From Citrobacter sp. RHB25-C09 (lineage in GTDB: Bacteria; Pseudomonadota; Gammaproteobacteria; Enterobacterales; Enterobacteriaceae): a stretch of 64,000 bases of DNA. Below are positions 39,313-50,436 of the stretch, in pieces. Where the stretch lies: contig NZ_CP057483.1 in assembly GCF_013836145.1 (NCBI RefSeq), positions 1,984,001 to 2,048,000 on the forward strand, written 5' to 3'. The notes beneath the pieces were generated by a model. It had not been told where the DNA came from. It searched no databases and saw only the letters and a program-made list of their open reading frames with translations. Both the position numbers and the translations under genes were made by a program. The stretch's first letter is position 1. The number at the start of each line of letters is the position of its first letter.

Positions 39313-40116
39313 ATGATAACGCTATGTAAAGCCTGCGGTACGTCTTACGACTGCGGGCAGGGCCACGTTGAGCGGTGCAAAATTTGTGAGGATGAGCGAC
39401 AGTATGTACCTGTGTCCGGGCAGGCATGGATGGATTTTGATGAACTCACGCGTAGTCATTCCAATAAGTGGCGGCAGCACGCGGCGAAACTGTTCAGCCT
39501 GAAAACTGTTCCATCTTTCGCAATAAACCAAAGGGCTTTCTTGCTCGTTACGCCTGCGGGAAATGTTCTCTGGGATTGTATCGCGAATCTGGATCCCGCC
39601 ACGAAATCTCTCGTCTCTGCGCTGGGAGGCGTTAACGCCATTGCCATTTCCCATCCACATTACTACACCACCATGCAGGACTGGGCGGAAACCTTTAATG
39701 CGCCGATCTATCTCCATAGCGACGATCGCGCGTGGATAATGCGTGACAGTCCCTATATTCACTTATGGAAAGGGGATACGTACGCACTCTTACCGGGTAT
39801 TAGGCTGTTACGTCTGGGAGGCCATTTTGCCGGAGGTACAGTATTGCACTGGGAAGAGGGCGAAGGCACGATTCTGGCAGGGGATATTTTGCAGATTACT
39901 CCAGGGGCAAACGCTGTGTCGTTTATGTGGAGCTACCCCAATATGCTGCCCTTGGCAGCTGAAACCGTAGCCAGAATTCTACAGCGCTTAACGACGGTAA
40001 AATTTGCCCGCATGTATGGTGCGTTTGAAGGGCAGGATATTACTAACAATGCCAGTGAGATCGTTCAATGCTCAGGAGCGAAATATATCACTTGCCTGAA
40101 ACCGAATTCATGCTAA
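39313..40116 (+). CDS. Metallo-hydrolase-like protein with N-terminal zinc ribbon
   Basis: A 267-residue protein. The N-terminus has two cysteine pairs (CKACGTSYDCG and CKICEDE) as in a zinc ribbon. A metallo-beta-lactamase-like fold follows, but its first metal motif reads AISHPHYYTTM where HxHxDH is expected. Later blocks GGHFAGGTVLHW and ILAGDILQI are recognisable. It may bind one metal or none. It lies 55 bp after the VasL-type gene at the T6SS border; a link to secretion is unproven. Confidence 0.75.
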   Translation: MITLCKACGTSYDCGQGHVERCKICEDERQYVPVSGQAWMDFDELTRSHSNKWRQHAAKLFSLKTVPSFAINQRAFLLVTPAGNVLWDCIANLDPATKSLVSALGGVNAIAISHPHYYTTMQDWAETFNAPIYLHSDDRAWIMRDSPYIHLWKGDTYALLPGIRLLRLGGHFAGGTVLHWEEGEGTILAGDILQITPGANAVSFMWSYPNMLPLAAETVARILQRLTTVKFARMYGAFEGQDITNNASEIVQCSGAKYITCLKPNSC

Positions 40117-40147
40117 CGAGGGGGATCACCCCCTCAGACTCAAACGA

Positions 40148-40453
40148 TCAATCCAGCTTGGCTTTGTTGATGGCGCTTAGTGAAGTATTAACGTCGAAGA
40201 TTTTAGCGACAACCTCAGCAACGCCGAGATGTTTCAACCGTGCGGTATGCTTGTCGAGATAGGCAAACGCCGTCTCCTCGCTCTCAAACAGATAAATTCC
40301 CCCCGCCTCTTTATTCTTTTCACTTTCCGTCCAGACTTTCCACAAAAAGCCCGGTTCCTGGTTGATTGACTCAGCCAGACCACGAAGCTGCTCAGCCATT
40401 TCCTGACCAAACGGACCGTTAAAGGCAAAGTGAAGCTGTAATAATTTAGGCAT
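40148..40453 (-). CDS. ydhR: YdhR, putative monooxygenase (ferredoxin-like fold)
   Basis: A 101-residue protein matching E. coli YdhR ([38 protein letters not shown]), a dimeric ferredoxin-like-fold protein related to small monooxygenases. The ATG at 40453 gives the E. coli length and has GGAG seven bases upstream; the ATG two codons earlier is too close to it. It marks the return to the conserved backbone. Confidence 0.92.
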   Translation of the reverse strand: MPKLLQLHFAFNGPFGQEMAEQLRGLAESINQEPGFLWKVWTESEKNKEAGGIYLFESEETAFAYLDKHTARLKHLGVAEVVAKIFDVNTSLSAINKAKLD

Positions 40454-40572
40454 AGTCATTCTCCGTTTTAAAACTCAAAAGATGAGTCGATCCTGTGAAT
40501 GCAGAATCTGTAATGTAACGAAAATGAGATGCAGGGAACAGTGTAAATGAAGTTCAGAAAATAATGAGGAAG

Positions 40573-40603
40573 AAGAAAAGCACCAGATCAGGAAAATCTG
40601 GTG
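40573..40603 (-). terminator. Terminator of the tRNA-Val transcript
   Basis: CACCAGAT (40581-40588) pairs with ATCTGGTG (40596-40603), followed on the minus strand by GCTTTTCTTCTTCC. The stem includes the 3' CCA end of the downstream tRNA gene. Confidence 0.7.
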
Positions 40604-40675
40604 CGTCCGAGTGGACTCGAACCACCGACCCCCACCATGTCAAGGTGGTGCTCTAACCAACTGAGCTACGGACGC
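40599..40675 (-). tRNA. valW: tRNA-Val (anticodon GAC), distal copy
   Basis: A 77-base cloverleaf read on the minus strand: GCGTCCG/CGGACGC acceptor stem, GGTTAGAGC D-arm, ACCTTGACATGGT anticodon arm with anticodon GAC, GTTCGAGTC T-arm and encoded CCA. It is nearly identical to the copy four bases upstream. The valV/valW assignment follows the E. coli tandem. The tRNA-Val pair marks the end of the segment that carries SPI-2 in Salmonella. Confidence 0.97.
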
Positions 40676-40679
40676 AGAA

Positions 40680-40756
40680 TGGTGCGTTCAATTGGACTCG
40701 AACCAACGACCCCCACCATGTCAAGGTGGTGCTCTAACCAACTGAGCTATGAACGC
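40680..40756 (-). tRNA. valV: tRNA-Val (anticodon GAC), proximal copy
   Basis: A 77-base tRNA on the minus strand, GCGTTCA/TGAACGC acceptor stem, same anticodon loop TTGACAT (GAC) and encoded CCA. It differs from the second copy mainly in the acceptor and T stems. The two form one transcript ended by the hairpin at 40573-40603. Confidence 0.97.
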
Positions 40757-40878
40757 AACGTTGTAGGTGACAACGGGGACGAATATTAGCGGCAGAGCCG
40801 GAATGAGGCAAGAGGGAAATGGTAATTTTCTTCCGGATTTCACTCGATTGCAGAGTTAGTGCGCAAAATGTTGACAGA

Positions 40879-40900
40879 ATAGCCGCCCGCAGGCGGCTAT
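40879..40900 (-). terminator. Hairpin after mdtK
   Basis: ATAGCCGCC pairs with GGCGGCTAT over nine bases just after the mdtK stop. The U run on the minus strand is weak. Confidence 0.6.
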
Positions 40901-40907
40901 TGCCGGT

Positions 40908-42425
<1,518 letters not shown>

Positions 42426-42499
42426 TTACTGGCAACCTGATTTTCCAACTGTTATTGTTGCAGGCAGAAATGTATTAACTGAATTCAGGAGTTGCAGTT

Positions 42500-43141
42500 A
42501 TGTTTACGGGTATTGTTCAGGGCACCGCCAAAGTGGTGTCAATTGATGAAAAACCAAATTTTCGCACCCATGTAGTGGAATTACCTGAACACATGCTGGA
42601 CGCTCTGGAAACGGGCGCATCGGTGGCGCATAACGGCTGCTGCCTGACCGTGACAGAAATAAATGGCAATCTCATCAGTTTTGATCTGATGAAAGAGACA
42701 CTGCGAATAACGAATCTCGGTGAGTTGAAGGTCGGCGACCGCGTTAATGTTGAGCGTGCAGCCAAATTTAGCGATGAAATTGGCGGACACTTGATGTCCG
42801 GGCATATCATCACTACCGCTGAAATTTCGAAGATCTTAACCTCCGAAAACAACCGTCAAATCTGGTTTAAAATCCAGGATCCCACGTTGATGAAATATAT
42901 CCTGTATAAAGGATTTATTGGCATTGACGGTATTAGCTTAACTGTCGGCGAAGTGACGCCAACACGTTTCTGTGTACATCTCATTCCGGAAACACTGGAG
43001 CGCACTACGCTGGGTAAGAAAAAGCTGGGCGCACGGGTCAATATTGAAATTGATCCGCAGACGCAGGCCGTAGTGGACACGGTCGAACGCGTGCTGGCGG
43101 CGCGCGAAATGGTGGTGGTGAAACACGAGAGTGAAGCCTAG
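42500..43141 (+). CDS. ribE: RibE (RibC), riboflavin synthase alpha chain
   Basis: A 213-residue riboflavin synthase beginning [12 protein letters not shown], with two tandem lumazine-binding domains (about 1-96 and 97-195). It dismutates two lumazine molecules to riboflavin. The start follows CAGGAGTTGCAGTT. No FMN riboswitch is seen upstream; in enterobacteria that element sits before ribB. Confidence 0.97.
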   Translation: MFTGIVQGTAKVVSIDEKPNFRTHVVELPEHMLDALETGASVAHNGCCLTVTEINGNLISFDLMKETLRITNLGELKVGDRVNVERAAKFSDEIGGHLMSGHIITTAEISKILTSENNRQIWFKIQDPTLMKYILYKGFIGIDGISLTVGEVTPTRFCVHLIPETLERTTLGKKKLGARVNIEIDPQTQAVVDTVERVLAAREMVVVKHESEA

Positions 43142-43146
43142 GGGAA

Positions 43147-43177
43147 TTTTCGCCCCTGCATAACAGCGGGGGCAAAA
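43147..43177. other. Hairpin between convergent ribE and cfa
   Basis: TTTTCGCCCCTGC pairs with GCGGGGGCAAAA through a six-base loop. The A/T bases extend the stem and do not form a free U run, so termination strength is uncertain. It fills most of the 39-bp gap between the two stops. Confidence 0.5.
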
Positions 43178-43180
43178 CGA

Positions 43181-44329
43181 CTAGCGAGGAACACGCAAAC
43201 CGTTTTCAACGCCGCGAGAGAAAACCACCTGCCAGAGTTGAATATCACGGGCCCGGAACGCACCGGCGCAGGCATTCAGATAATAGCTGAACATCCGTTT
43301 AAAACGTTCAGAATAGTGTTCCGCGATTTCCGGCCATGTGGCGATGAAACGCTCATGCCACGCCATCAGAGTCTTGTCGTAATCCGCACCGAAGTTGTGC
43401 CAGTCCTCCATGATAAAATGCGCTTCACTGGCATTGGCGATTTGGCGCACAGAGGGAAGGCAGCCATTCGGGAAGATATATTTATTGATCCACGGGTCGA
43501 CGTTATTATCCGTTTTCTTCGAACCAATAGTATGCAGCAGGAAAAGACCGTCAGGTTTTAAATTGCGGTCGACCACGTTGAAATACGTTGGATAATTCTT
43601 CGGTCCGACATGTTCGAACATACCCACCGAGACAATGCGGTCAAACTGGTCATCCAGGTCCCGATAATCCTGGAGTAGAATCGTCACATCCAGCCCGGCG
43701 CACCGCGCCTGCGCCATTTTTTGCTGTTCAGCGGAAATGGTCACGCCTACGACGCTAACCCCATAGTGGCTGGCCATATAGTGTGACAGACCGCCCCAGC
43801 CGCAGCCGATATCCAGCACGCGCATACCAGGCCGCAAATGCAGCTTCTCACAGATCAGTTTCAGTTTTTCGCGTTGTGCTGACTCGAGCGAGTCCGTGTC
43901 TTTCCAGTAGGCGCAGGAATACTGCATATAAGGATCAAGCATACGACTGAAAAGGTCATTACCGAGATCGTAATGTTCTTTACCAACTATCCAGGCGCGC
44001 TTTTTACTTTGTAAATTGAACAGGCGTGCGCCAGCGATGCGGAGCGTATCTTTAAAGTGGCGGGGTAGTTGGCCTTCCAGTCCGGCCCGTAAAACCTTAC
44101 TGAAAAAGATGTCCAGTCGTTCGCATTCCCACCAGCCGTCCATGTAGCTCTCACCCAGACCCAGTGACCCCTCTTGTAATACACGTTTGAAAAATTTGGG
44201 GTTCGTAACCTGTATGTCTGCGGGAGAGGAACCGTTTATGGTGATACCCGCACGGCTTAATAATTCGTTGGTGATCCGGTACCAGTCGTCATCCGGAACG
44301 CTGACTTCTTCTATACACGATGAGCTCAT
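43181..44329 (-). CDS. cfa: Cfa, cyclopropane-fatty-acid-phospholipid synthase
   Basis: A 382-residue SAM-dependent methyltransferase, same length as E. coli Cfa. The SAM motif VLDIGCGWGGL and the blocks EGSLGLGESYMDGWWEC and GKEHYDLGNDLF are present. It adds a methylene bridge to unsaturated acyl chains of membrane lipids on entry into stationary phase and under acid stress. It has a sigma-S-type promoter close to the start and a long upstream leader region. Confidence 0.97.
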   Translation of the reverse strand: MSSSCIEEVSVPDDDWYRITNELLSRAGITINGSSPADIQVTNPKFFKRVLQEGSLGLGESYMDGWWECERLDIFFSKVLRAGLEGQLPRHFKDTLRIAGARLFNLQSKKRAWIVGKEHYDLGNDLFSRMLDPYMQYSCAYWKDTDSLESAQREKLKLICEKLHLRPGMRVLDIGCGWGGLSHYMASHYGVSVVGVTISAEQQKMAQARCAGLDVTILLQDYRDLDDQFDRIVSVGMFEHVGPKNYPTYFNVVDRNLKPDGLFLLHTIGSKKTDNNVDPWINKYIFPNGCLPSVRQIANASEAHFIMEDWHNFGADYDKTLMAWHERFIATWPEIAEHYSERFKRMFSYYLNACAGAFRARDIQLWQVVFSRGVENGLRVPR

Positions 44330-44368
44330 AGTTTCTCCATCACTGGTCGGTGATTAGAACCTTAAAAC

Positions 44369-44376
44369 AGCGTAGA
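44369..44376 (-). promoter_or_regulatory. Proximal (sigma-S type) cfa promoter -10
   Basis: On the minus strand TCTACGCT lies 40-47 bases before the cfa ATG in the same sequence setting as the sigma-S-dependent E. coli cfa promoter. A pyrimidine-rich TTTCCTCCTTTCC stretch further upstream is the leader region where, in E. coli, small RNAs such as RydC control cfa mRNA. Confidence 0.6.
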
Positions 44377-44483
44377 CGCTTTTTAGGCTTTGTGAGAAAT
44401 CTCACGGAATATTTCGCGAGTCTATTAATCGACGTAGAGCAGAGGAAAGGAGGAAACCTTGCCGAATAGGCCATCCATGGTGA

Positions 44484-44507
44484 AACGGGAACGCTCCGGT
44501 TCCCGTT
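44484..44507 (-). terminator. Terminator between punC and cfa
   Basis: AACGGGAAC pairs with GTTCCCGTT around a six-base loop. On the minus strand it stands about 110 bases after the punC stop, with only a short T run. Confidence 0.6.
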
Positions 44508-44619
44508 AATACATAATTATTTTCGTATTTTTAACAACCGAGATTTAGTATAGGCCTCAAAATCTGATGATTCAATCAAAAATTGTTAGGTGGCTAATCA
44601 ATATAAAATATCATTGATA

Positions 44620-45828
44620 TCAATGAGATTCGCTATGGGCAATCTCTGCTGCGTGGTCGTTTATCGGTTCGCAAGCCTGAGGCAGCGAACGCATTTTATA
44701 ACCCAATCCTGCCAGCAGAACGGTCGTCAGCATGACACTGGTCGTTGTCAGCAGCGGCGTGCTGATAAGCCAGGATACGACCAGGCTTGCGAGGAAACAC
44801 AGCCCCAGTTGCAGGGTGTTTTGCAAGGCCGCCGCCCGGCCTGTCGCCTGAGGGAAAGGCCGCAGCGCTTCTGCCACTACGATGGGATAAATGGCACCGT
44901 TGGCAATTGCCATCACGCAGAACGGGATCAGAATCTCAGTCAGCGAAACGTTGTGAATAAAGCCAGCAGCCCAGGTGCCAACAACGCTTAGCGCATAGAC
45001 CACCAGCAACCAGGGGAGTAACTGCTTGCCTTGCCATTTTTGCAGGGCGGCGCGACAGCCGTAACCGCCAATCAAAAACGCAATGGTCTGCGGCACGTAG
45101 CTAAGACCTATTACCGCGGGGCTGTAGCCCATTTCACTGAGAATAAACGGCGAACCGGTAAGCCAGGCAAAGAAACTGGCTGAACATGCGGCATAAATTA
45201 ATACATTGCCCCGGTAGGTTTTCGAACGCAGAAGCGTGGTGAAGGTCAGTTTCTCGTGGTTATCATGACGTGCTTTACTGGACGGCTTCAGACGCAACGC
45301 TGGCAGCATCAGAATAAGGGTAATAGCGAACAGCGTGGCAAAAATGGCCTGCCAGGAGAAATGGGTCAGGATCCAACTGCCCAGCAGCGGTGCCAGGGCT
45401 GGAGATAACCCGACCAACGGCATAATCGTGGCGAAAATGCGGTTAATTTTCTGCGAGGGATAGTAATCCGTAACCAGAGCCTGCCAGATAACCGTTGCCG
45501 CACAGACGCCAACGGCCTGGATAAAGCGCAGGACGAGCAGCCCGGTTGCGCTTTCAACCCATAACATCCCCAAACTGCCCACCGCAAAAATCGACAGGCC
45601 CAACAGGAGAATTGGCTTACGTCCGTAGCGGTCCGAAAGCGGTCCCCACAGCAGTTGCGCCACCGCAAAGCCGGCTAAGAACAGGCTCAGGCTGGCACTG
45701 ACCGCGGAGGCTGGGGTTTGCAGGTCAGACTGGATGGTGGCAAAAGCCGGCAGATACATATCCGTCGCCAGAAAACCCAACACGCTGAGTCCTGCCAGCC
45801 ACACTAAAAACCCTTTTCCAGGTTGCAT
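44620..45828 (-). CDS. punC: PunC (YdhC), MFS purine nucleoside transporter
   Basis: A 402-residue Bcr/CflA-type MFS transporter with 12 helices and the loop motif [13 protein letters not shown]. The ATG at 45828 ([18 protein letters not shown]) matches the E. coli start; an upstream in-frame start adds 31 unlikely residues. E. coli YdhC was renamed PunC for purine nucleoside uptake controlled by the divergent regulator PunR. The location next to purR fits a purine theme. Confidence 0.93.
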   Translation of the reverse strand: MQPGKGFLVWLAGLSVLGFLATDMYLPAFATIQSDLQTPASAVSASLSLFLAGFAVAQLLWGPLSDRYGRKPILLLGLSIFAVGSLGMLWVESATGLLVLRFIQAVGVCAATVIWQALVTDYYPSQKINRIFATIMPLVGLSPALAPLLGSWILTHFSWQAIFATLFAITLILMLPALRLKPSSKARHDNHEKLTFTTLLRSKTYRGNVLIYAACSASFFAWLTGSPFILSEMGYSPAVIGLSYVPQTIAFLIGGYGCRAALQKWQGKQLLPWLLVVYALSVVGTWAAGFIHNVSLTEILIPFCVMAIANGAIYPIVVAEALRPFPQATGRAAALQNTLQLGLCFLASLVVSWLISTPLLTTTSVMLTTVLLAGLGYKMRSLPQACEPINDHAAEIAHSESH

Positions 45829-45939
45829 ACATGTTCTCTTAATTAACCTAATGACAATGCGGCAGAGTGTAGGGAGTGTATTTCTGCTTGTGAAACGGTA
45901 ATATTTGGACATTGCATTCAAAAATTTTGCAGGCAGATT

Positions 45940-46872
45940 ATGTGGTCAGAATACGCACTGGAAGTGGTCGATGCTGTCGCGCGCAACGGCAGCTTTAGTT
46001 CAGCGGCGCAAGAGTTACACCGTGTTCCTTCTGCGGTCAGTTACACCGTGCGTCAGCTTGAAGAATGGCTGGCAGTCCCGCTTTTTGAGCGGCGTCATCG
46101 GGATGTCGTATTAACGCCCGCTGGCGCGTGGTTTTTGAAAGAAGGCCGTTCTGTTATCAAAAAAATGCAGGACACACGGCAACAGTGTCAGCAGATTGCT
46201 AACGGCTGGCGCGGGCAATTGCCGATCGCGGTGGACAATATTGTTCGCCCGGAACGCACCCAGCAAATGATCGTTGATTTCTATCGCCATTTTGATGACG
46301 TAGAGTTACTGGTTTTTCAGGAGGTTTTCAACGGTGTGTGGGACGCGCTTTCTGATGGCAGGGTAGAGCTTGCTATCGGTGCAACGCAGGCGATACCCGT
46401 TGGGGGACGCTACACCTTCCGTGATATGGGGATGCTGAGCTGGAGTTGCGTGGTAGCAAAGCAGCATCCCTTAGCGGCGATGCGCGGCCCCCTGAGTGAT
46501 GACACTCTGCGCAACTGGCCATCACTGGTGCTGGAGGATACGTCGCGTACCCTGCCAAAACGCGTGACCTGGCTACTTGATAACCAAAGGCGGATGGTCG
46601 TTCCGGACTGGAACTCTTCGGCGACCTGCATTTCTGCCGGGCTGTGCATCGGCATGGTGCCCACGCATTTTGCTAAACCGCGGCTTAATGACGGACAGTG
46701 GGTGGCACTGGAACTGGAGAATCCGTTCCCGGATGCGGCATGCTGCCTGACATGGCAGCAGAACGATACCTCACCTGCGCTTGCCTGGCTGCTGGACTAT
46801 CTGGGAGACAGCGAAACGCTGAACAGAGAGTGGTTGCGGGAGCCGGAAGAGACTCCCGCAGTAAAGAATTAA
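45940..46872 (+). CDS. punR: PunR (YdhB), LysR-family regulator of punC
   Basis: A 310-residue LysR-type regulator. The N-terminal HTH ([20 protein letters not shown]) is followed by a LysR substrate-binding domain. E. coli YdhB/PunR activates the divergent punC in response to adenosine. The 111-bp gap to punC should hold its operator. Its stop overlaps the convergent purR stop by four bases. Confidence 0.92.
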   Translation: MWSEYALEVVDAVARNGSFSSAAQELHRVPSAVSYTVRQLEEWLAVPLFERRHRDVVLTPAGAWFLKEGRSVIKKMQDTRQQCQQIANGWRGQLPIAVDNIVRPERTQQMIVDFYRHFDDVELLVFQEVFNGVWDALSDGRVELAIGATQAIPVGGRYTFRDMGMLSWSCVVAKQHPLAAMRGPLSDDTLRNWPSLVLEDTSRTLPKRVTWLLDNQRRMVVPDWNSSATCISAGLCIGMVPTHFAKPRLNDGQWVALELENPFPDAACCLTWQQNDTSPALAWLLDYLGDSETLNREWLREPEETPAVKN

Positions 46873-47894
46873 CGACGATAGTCGCGGAACGGACCATCCG
46901 CAACGGAACGACGTTCAATGAGGCGCGGATGAACTTCGATAGACTGCGACTCTTCGCGTTTGTTGACGATACGGTCTAACAGCATATTAAAGGCGGTTTC
47001 ACCCAGTGAATCTTTTGGCTGATGGATCGTCGTTAATGCCGGCGTAAAGAAGCGGGCGTTACGCACATTATCATAACCGATCAGCGAAATGTCCTGCGGC
47101 ACGCGCAGTCCCATCTCATCCGCAGCGCAAAGCGCGCCCATCGCCATAATATCACCGCCGCAAAAGACCGCCGTTGGGCGATGCGACTGCGACAGGATCT
47201 GCTGCATGGCGCGGTAACCGGATTCCGGCTCAAAATCACCCTGAACAATCCAGTTTTCCGGAACCTTGATCAGTGCTTCTTCCATCGCCTTCATAAAACC
47301 GGCCAGACGTCCGGCACCGGTATTTCGCTCCATCGGCCCCGGAATGACGCCGATCTCTCGATGACCGCGATCGACAAGATAACGACCCGCCATATAGCCG
47401 CCCTCAAAGGCGTTATCAATCACCGTATCGGTAAAATCTGCTTTGGCTTCGCCCCAGTCCATTACCACCATTGGGATATGGCGATACTCTTCGAGCATGG
47501 AAAGCAGGGGCTCCGGGTACTCAGAGCACATCACCAGCAGGCCGTCGACGCGTTTCTGCGCCATCATTGAGAGATAGGCCTGCTGTTTTTCGAGGCTATT
47601 CCATGCATTACCCAGAATCAGGGTGTAGCCTTTCTGGAAGCAGTTTTTTTCCACGGCTTCAATAATTTCTGCAAAATACGCAGCTTCGCTACTGGTCGCC
47701 AACAGTCCAATAGACTTGGTGTGGTTCACCTTCAGGCTACGGGCAACGGCGCTGGGGGAATAGTGCAATTCTTTGATTGCCGCCCACACCGCATTGCGTG
47801 TTTCTTCAGCGACGAAACGCGTCTTGTTAATTACGTGTGATACGGTTGTAGTGGAAACGTTTGCTCGCTTCGCTACATCTTTAATTGTTGCCAT
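46869..47894 (-). CDS. purR: PurR, purine repressor (LacI family)
   Basis: A 341-residue LacI-family repressor. The HTH and hinge region begins [21 protein letters not shown], followed by the core that binds hypoxanthine or guanine. It represses purine biosynthesis genes and itself. A PUR box lies before the gene, and its 3' end overlaps that of punR by four bases. Confidence 0.97.
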   Translation of the reverse strand: MATIKDVAKRANVSTTTVSHVINKTRFVAEETRNAVWAAIKELHYSPSAVARSLKVNHTKSIGLLATSSEAAYFAEIIEAVEKNCFQKGYTLILGNAWNSLEKQQAYLSMMAQKRVDGLLVMCSEYPEPLLSMLEEYRHIPMVVMDWGEAKADFTDTVIDNAFEGGYMAGRYLVDRGHREIGVIPGPMERNTGAGRLAGFMKAMEEALIKVPENWIVQGDFEPESGYRAMQQILSQSHRPTAVFCGGDIMAMGALCAADEMGLRVPQDISLIGYDNVRNARFFTPALTTIHQPKDSLGETAFNMLLDRIVNKREESQSIEVHPRLIERRSVADGPFRDYRR

Positions 47895-47937
47895 TACATC
47901 TCACTCCAGACCCTAACCCGATCGTTAAACTACGTTA

Positions 47938-47953
47938 AGTAAACGTTTGCCTT
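47938..47953 (-). promoter_or_regulatory. PUR box before purR
   Basis: AGTAAACGTTTGCCTT has the central AAACGTTT core of the PurR operator (consensus ACGCAAACGTTTNCGT) and lies 44 bp before the purR start, consistent with autorepression as in E. coli. Confidence 0.7.
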
Positions 47954-48189
47954 CACACACCCCGATCGCAACATCAGGGTTGCGGCACGCCGGGAAAACG
48001 ACACGGAACGACAGGAAGGGGTCAATGGCCAGTACGCTAAATTAGTAAGCGTGGAATTCTGGCTGATCTTAACGAAAAGGGGAAGTGCTAAAAACAGATA
48101 TCACTCTAAATCGTGGGAGATTTTTACTCAGAAGTGTGTAAAAATGCGCTATATCACTTTTTGTGTGGGAATAAAAAGGAGAAAAGTTG

Positions 48190-48279
48190 ATGAGTACCGA
48201 TCTTAAGTTTTCCGTAGTGACCACAGTTATTGTTCTGGCCCTGATCGTTGCGGGTGGTTTGACGGCAGCACTGCACTGA
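48190..48279 (+). CDS. ynhF: YnhF, 29-residue inner-membrane small protein
   Basis: The frame MSTDLKFSVVTTVIVLALIV...GLTAALH is 29 residues and matches E. coli YnhF, a stress-induced small membrane protein known to keep its formyl-methionine. One transmembrane helix fills most of it. AGGAGA lies eight bases before the ATG. It sits alone between purR and ydhP and is followed by a GAGGGAGC/GCTCCCTC hairpin (48289-48308). Confidence 0.93.
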   Translation: MSTDLKFSVVTTVIVLALIVAGGLTAALH

Positions 48280-48460
48280 TTCACCGAGAGGGAGCATGCG
48301 CTCCCTCATACCTTCCTGCCAATATCCCTGTCTGAATTGTTATCTAATCTGCAATAGTCTTTTGTACTTTTGTTAATTTCATTTTTTTGTGATTGATGTC
48401 ATGCTTTTCACTCATACATGAGCATCGCGTTTCAACGCGAAGAGGCGGAGCAATCAACAC

Positions 48461-49627
48461 ATGAAAATTAATTATCCGTTACTGGCGCTGGCAATCGGTG
48501 CGTTTGGTATAGGAACTACAGAATTCTCACCGATGGGCTTATTGCCCGTCATCGCTAATGGCGTCGGCGTGTCAATACCGGCAGCGGGGATGTTGATCAG
48601 CGCTTATGCCGTTGGAGTAATGGTCGGCGCGCCGCTGATGACGCTGCTGCTTTCACATCGTGGACGTCGTAACGCGCTGATCTTTTTGATGGCAATCTTT
48701 ACACTTGGCAATGTGCTTTCTGCTATTTCGCCAGATTACACCACGCTGATGCTGTCGCGGATTCTGACCAGCCTTAACCACGGCGCGTTCTTCGGGCTGG
48801 GCTCTGTTGTTGCTGCGAGTGTAGTCCCGAAACATAAACAGGCCAGCGCGGTGGCAACCATGTTTATGGGGCTGACCATCGCCAATATCGGTGGCGTCCC
48901 CGCAGCGACCTGGCTGGGTGAAACTATCGGCTGGCGCATGTCGTTTATGGCAACCGCCGGTCTGGGCGTTATCTCCATGGTGAGTCTGTTCTTCTCATTG
49001 CCGAAAGGCGGAGCGGGCACGCGTCCGGAAGTGAAAAAAGAACTGGCAGTTTTAATGCGCCCACAGGTGTTGTCTGCCTTAATGACCACAGTGCTGGGTG
49101 CGGGCGCCATGTTCACACTTTACACCTATATCGCACCTGTGCTGCACAGTATTACCAACGCAACCCCTGCGTTTGTCACCGGAATGCTCGTCCTGATTGG
49201 TGTGGGTTTTTCAATCGGTAATTATCTTGGCGGGAAACTGGCCGACCGTTCGGTTAATGGTACATTGAAGGGCTTTCTGTTGCTTCTGATGGTGATCATG
49301 CTGGCAATACCGTTTCTCGCGAAGAGTGAGTGGGGGGCGGCCGTCAGTATGGTGGTTTGGGGCGCGGCAACATTTGCCGTCGTGCCGCCGCTTCAGATGC
49401 GAGTCATGCGTGTCGCACACGAAGCGCCTGGTCTTTCTTCCTCTGTGAACATAGGCGCATTTAACCTGGGAAATGCGTTAGGTGCAGCAGCAGGCGGGGC
49501 GGTGATCTCCGGCGGATTAGGCTATAGCTTTGTCCCGGTCATGGGGGCGATTGTCGCAGGGCTGGCACTGTTACTGGTGTTTGTATCAGCGAGAAAACAG
49601 CCTCAGGCAGAGTGTGTTGCCAGCTAA
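48461..49627 (+). CDS. ydhP: YdhP, MFS efflux transporter
   Basis: A 388-residue, 12-helix MFS protein of the arabinose-efflux/Bcr-like group. The start KINYPLLALAIGAFGIGTTE and the loop LSHRGRRNALIFLMAIFTLG are family-typical. The substrate is not established. It is convergent with sodB and shares a bidirectional terminator. Confidence 0.93.
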   Translation: MKINYPLLALAIGAFGIGTTEFSPMGLLPVIANGVGVSIPAAGMLISAYAVGVMVGAPLMTLLLSHRGRRNALIFLMAIFTLGNVLSAISPDYTTLMLSRILTSLNHGAFFGLGSVVAASVVPKHKQASAVATMFMGLTIANIGGVPAATWLGETIGWRMSFMATAGLGVISMVSLFFSLPKGGAGTRPEVKKELAVLMRPQVLSALMTTVLGAGAMFTLYTYIAPVLHSITNATPAFVTGMLVLIGVGFSIGNYLGGKLADRSVNGTLKGFLLLLMVIMLAIPFLAKSEWGAAVSMVVWGAATFAVVPPLQMRVMRVAHEAPGLSSSVNIGAFNLGNALGAAAGGAVISGGLGYSFVPVMGAIVAGLALLLVFVSARKQPQAECVAS

Positions 49628-49630
49628 ATA

Positions 49631-49669
49631 AAAATGCCTGATGGCAGCGTTAGCGCCATCAGGCATTTA
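49631..49669. terminator. Bidirectional terminator between ydhP and sodB
   Basis: AAATGCCTGATGGC (49632-49645) pairs with GCCATCAGGCATTT (49655-49668) with A/T runs on both sides. The arms are REP-like in sequence. Confidence 0.85.
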
Positions 49670-49674
49670 ACAGA

Positions 49675-50256
49675 TTATGCAGCGAAGTTTTTCGCGACAA
49701 ACTCCCAGTTCACCAGCGCCCAGAAGTTTTCCAGATAGCCAGGACGCGCATTACGATAGTCGATATAGTAGGCGTGTTCCCAGACATCAACGGTCATCAG
49801 CGGCGTGGCATCAGTCGTCAGCGGCGTACCGGCGTTTGACGTAGATACGATAGCCAGTTTCCCCTCTTTCCCTTTAACTAACCAGGTCCAGCCAGAGCCA
49901 AAGTTCTTAATGGCGGCATCGGTAAACTGTGCTTTAAATTCAGCAAAGCTACCGAAAGCAGCGGCAATGGCTTCAGCCAGCTTACCGGTCGGTTCACCCC
50001 CCGCGTTTGGTGCCAGGCAGTGCCAGTAGAAAGTGTGGTTCCAGACCTGAGCCGCGTTATTGAATACACCACCTTCAGAGCTACGCACGATCTCTTCCAG
50101 TGACTTTCCTTCAAACGCGGTGCCTTTAATCAGGTTGTTCAGATTGGTGACATACGTCTGGTGATGTTTACCGTAGTGATACTCCAGCGTTTCAGCCGAA
50201 ATATGCGGCGCGAGGGCGTCTTTAGCATACGGTAGTGCAGGTAATTCGAACGACAT
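49675..50256 (-). CDS. sodB: SodB, iron superoxide dismutase
   Basis: A 193-residue Fe-SOD. The iron ligands sit in [13 protein letters not shown] (H27), VWNHTFYWH (H74) and [12 protein letters not shown] (D157 and H161). It removes cytosolic superoxide. In E. coli its mRNA is destroyed by the Fur-regulated RNA RyhB, which pairs around the start codon; AAGGAGAGAAGCAATG is preserved. The leader upstream of that is interrupted by an ERIC repeat. Confidence 0.98.
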   Translation of the reverse strand: MSFELPALPYAKDALAPHISAETLEYHYGKHHQTYVTNLNNLIKGTAFEGKSLEEIVRSSEGGVFNNAAQVWNHTFYWHCLAPNAGGEPTGKLAEAIAAAFGSFAEFKAQFTDAAIKNFGSGWTWLVKGKEGKLAIVSTSNAGTPLTTDATPLMTVDVWEHAYYIDYRNARPGYLENFWALVNWEFVAKNFAA

Positions 50257-50268
50257 TGCTTCTCTCCT

Positions 50269-50403
50269 TATTTTCCCGTCATGCTCCAGGCTGCAGATGC
50301 GTTAGCTGCACACGTTCACCCCAGCCACTTACAGTGATAAGCCACCGGGGATTCGAGTCACTCCCTTGCTGCCATTCTGCACCCCAAACCATTCAGGGAT
50401 TTA
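50269..50403. repeat. ERIC element in the sodB leader
   Basis: About 135 bp matching the enterobacterial repetitive intergenic consensus along its whole length: CGTCATGCTCC, CTGCAGATGCGTTAGCTGCA, TTCACCCCAGCCACTTAC, the partner CCGGGGATTCGAGTCACTCC and the TTGCTGCC block. The ends are flanked by TA, the usual ERIC target. It separates the sodB promoter palindrome from the ribosome binding site. Confidence 0.85.
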
Positions 50404-50417
50404 AAATTATACATTCG

Positions 50418-50436
50418 CACAATAACCCTATTGTAC
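50418..50436 (-). promoter_or_regulatory. sodB promoter-proximal palindrome
   Basis: ACAATA and TATTGT flank ACCC (50419-50434), the counterpart of the palindrome at the start of the E. coli sodB leader. In E. coli it lies within about 55 bases of the start codon; here it is about 165 bases away because of the ERIC insertion. Confidence 0.65.

Noticed and set aside
40148..40900. Integrase or prophage remnant next to the tRNA-Val genes
   Set aside because: No integrase-like frame or duplicated tRNA 3' end was seen; the neighbours are ydhR and mdtK as in E. coli.
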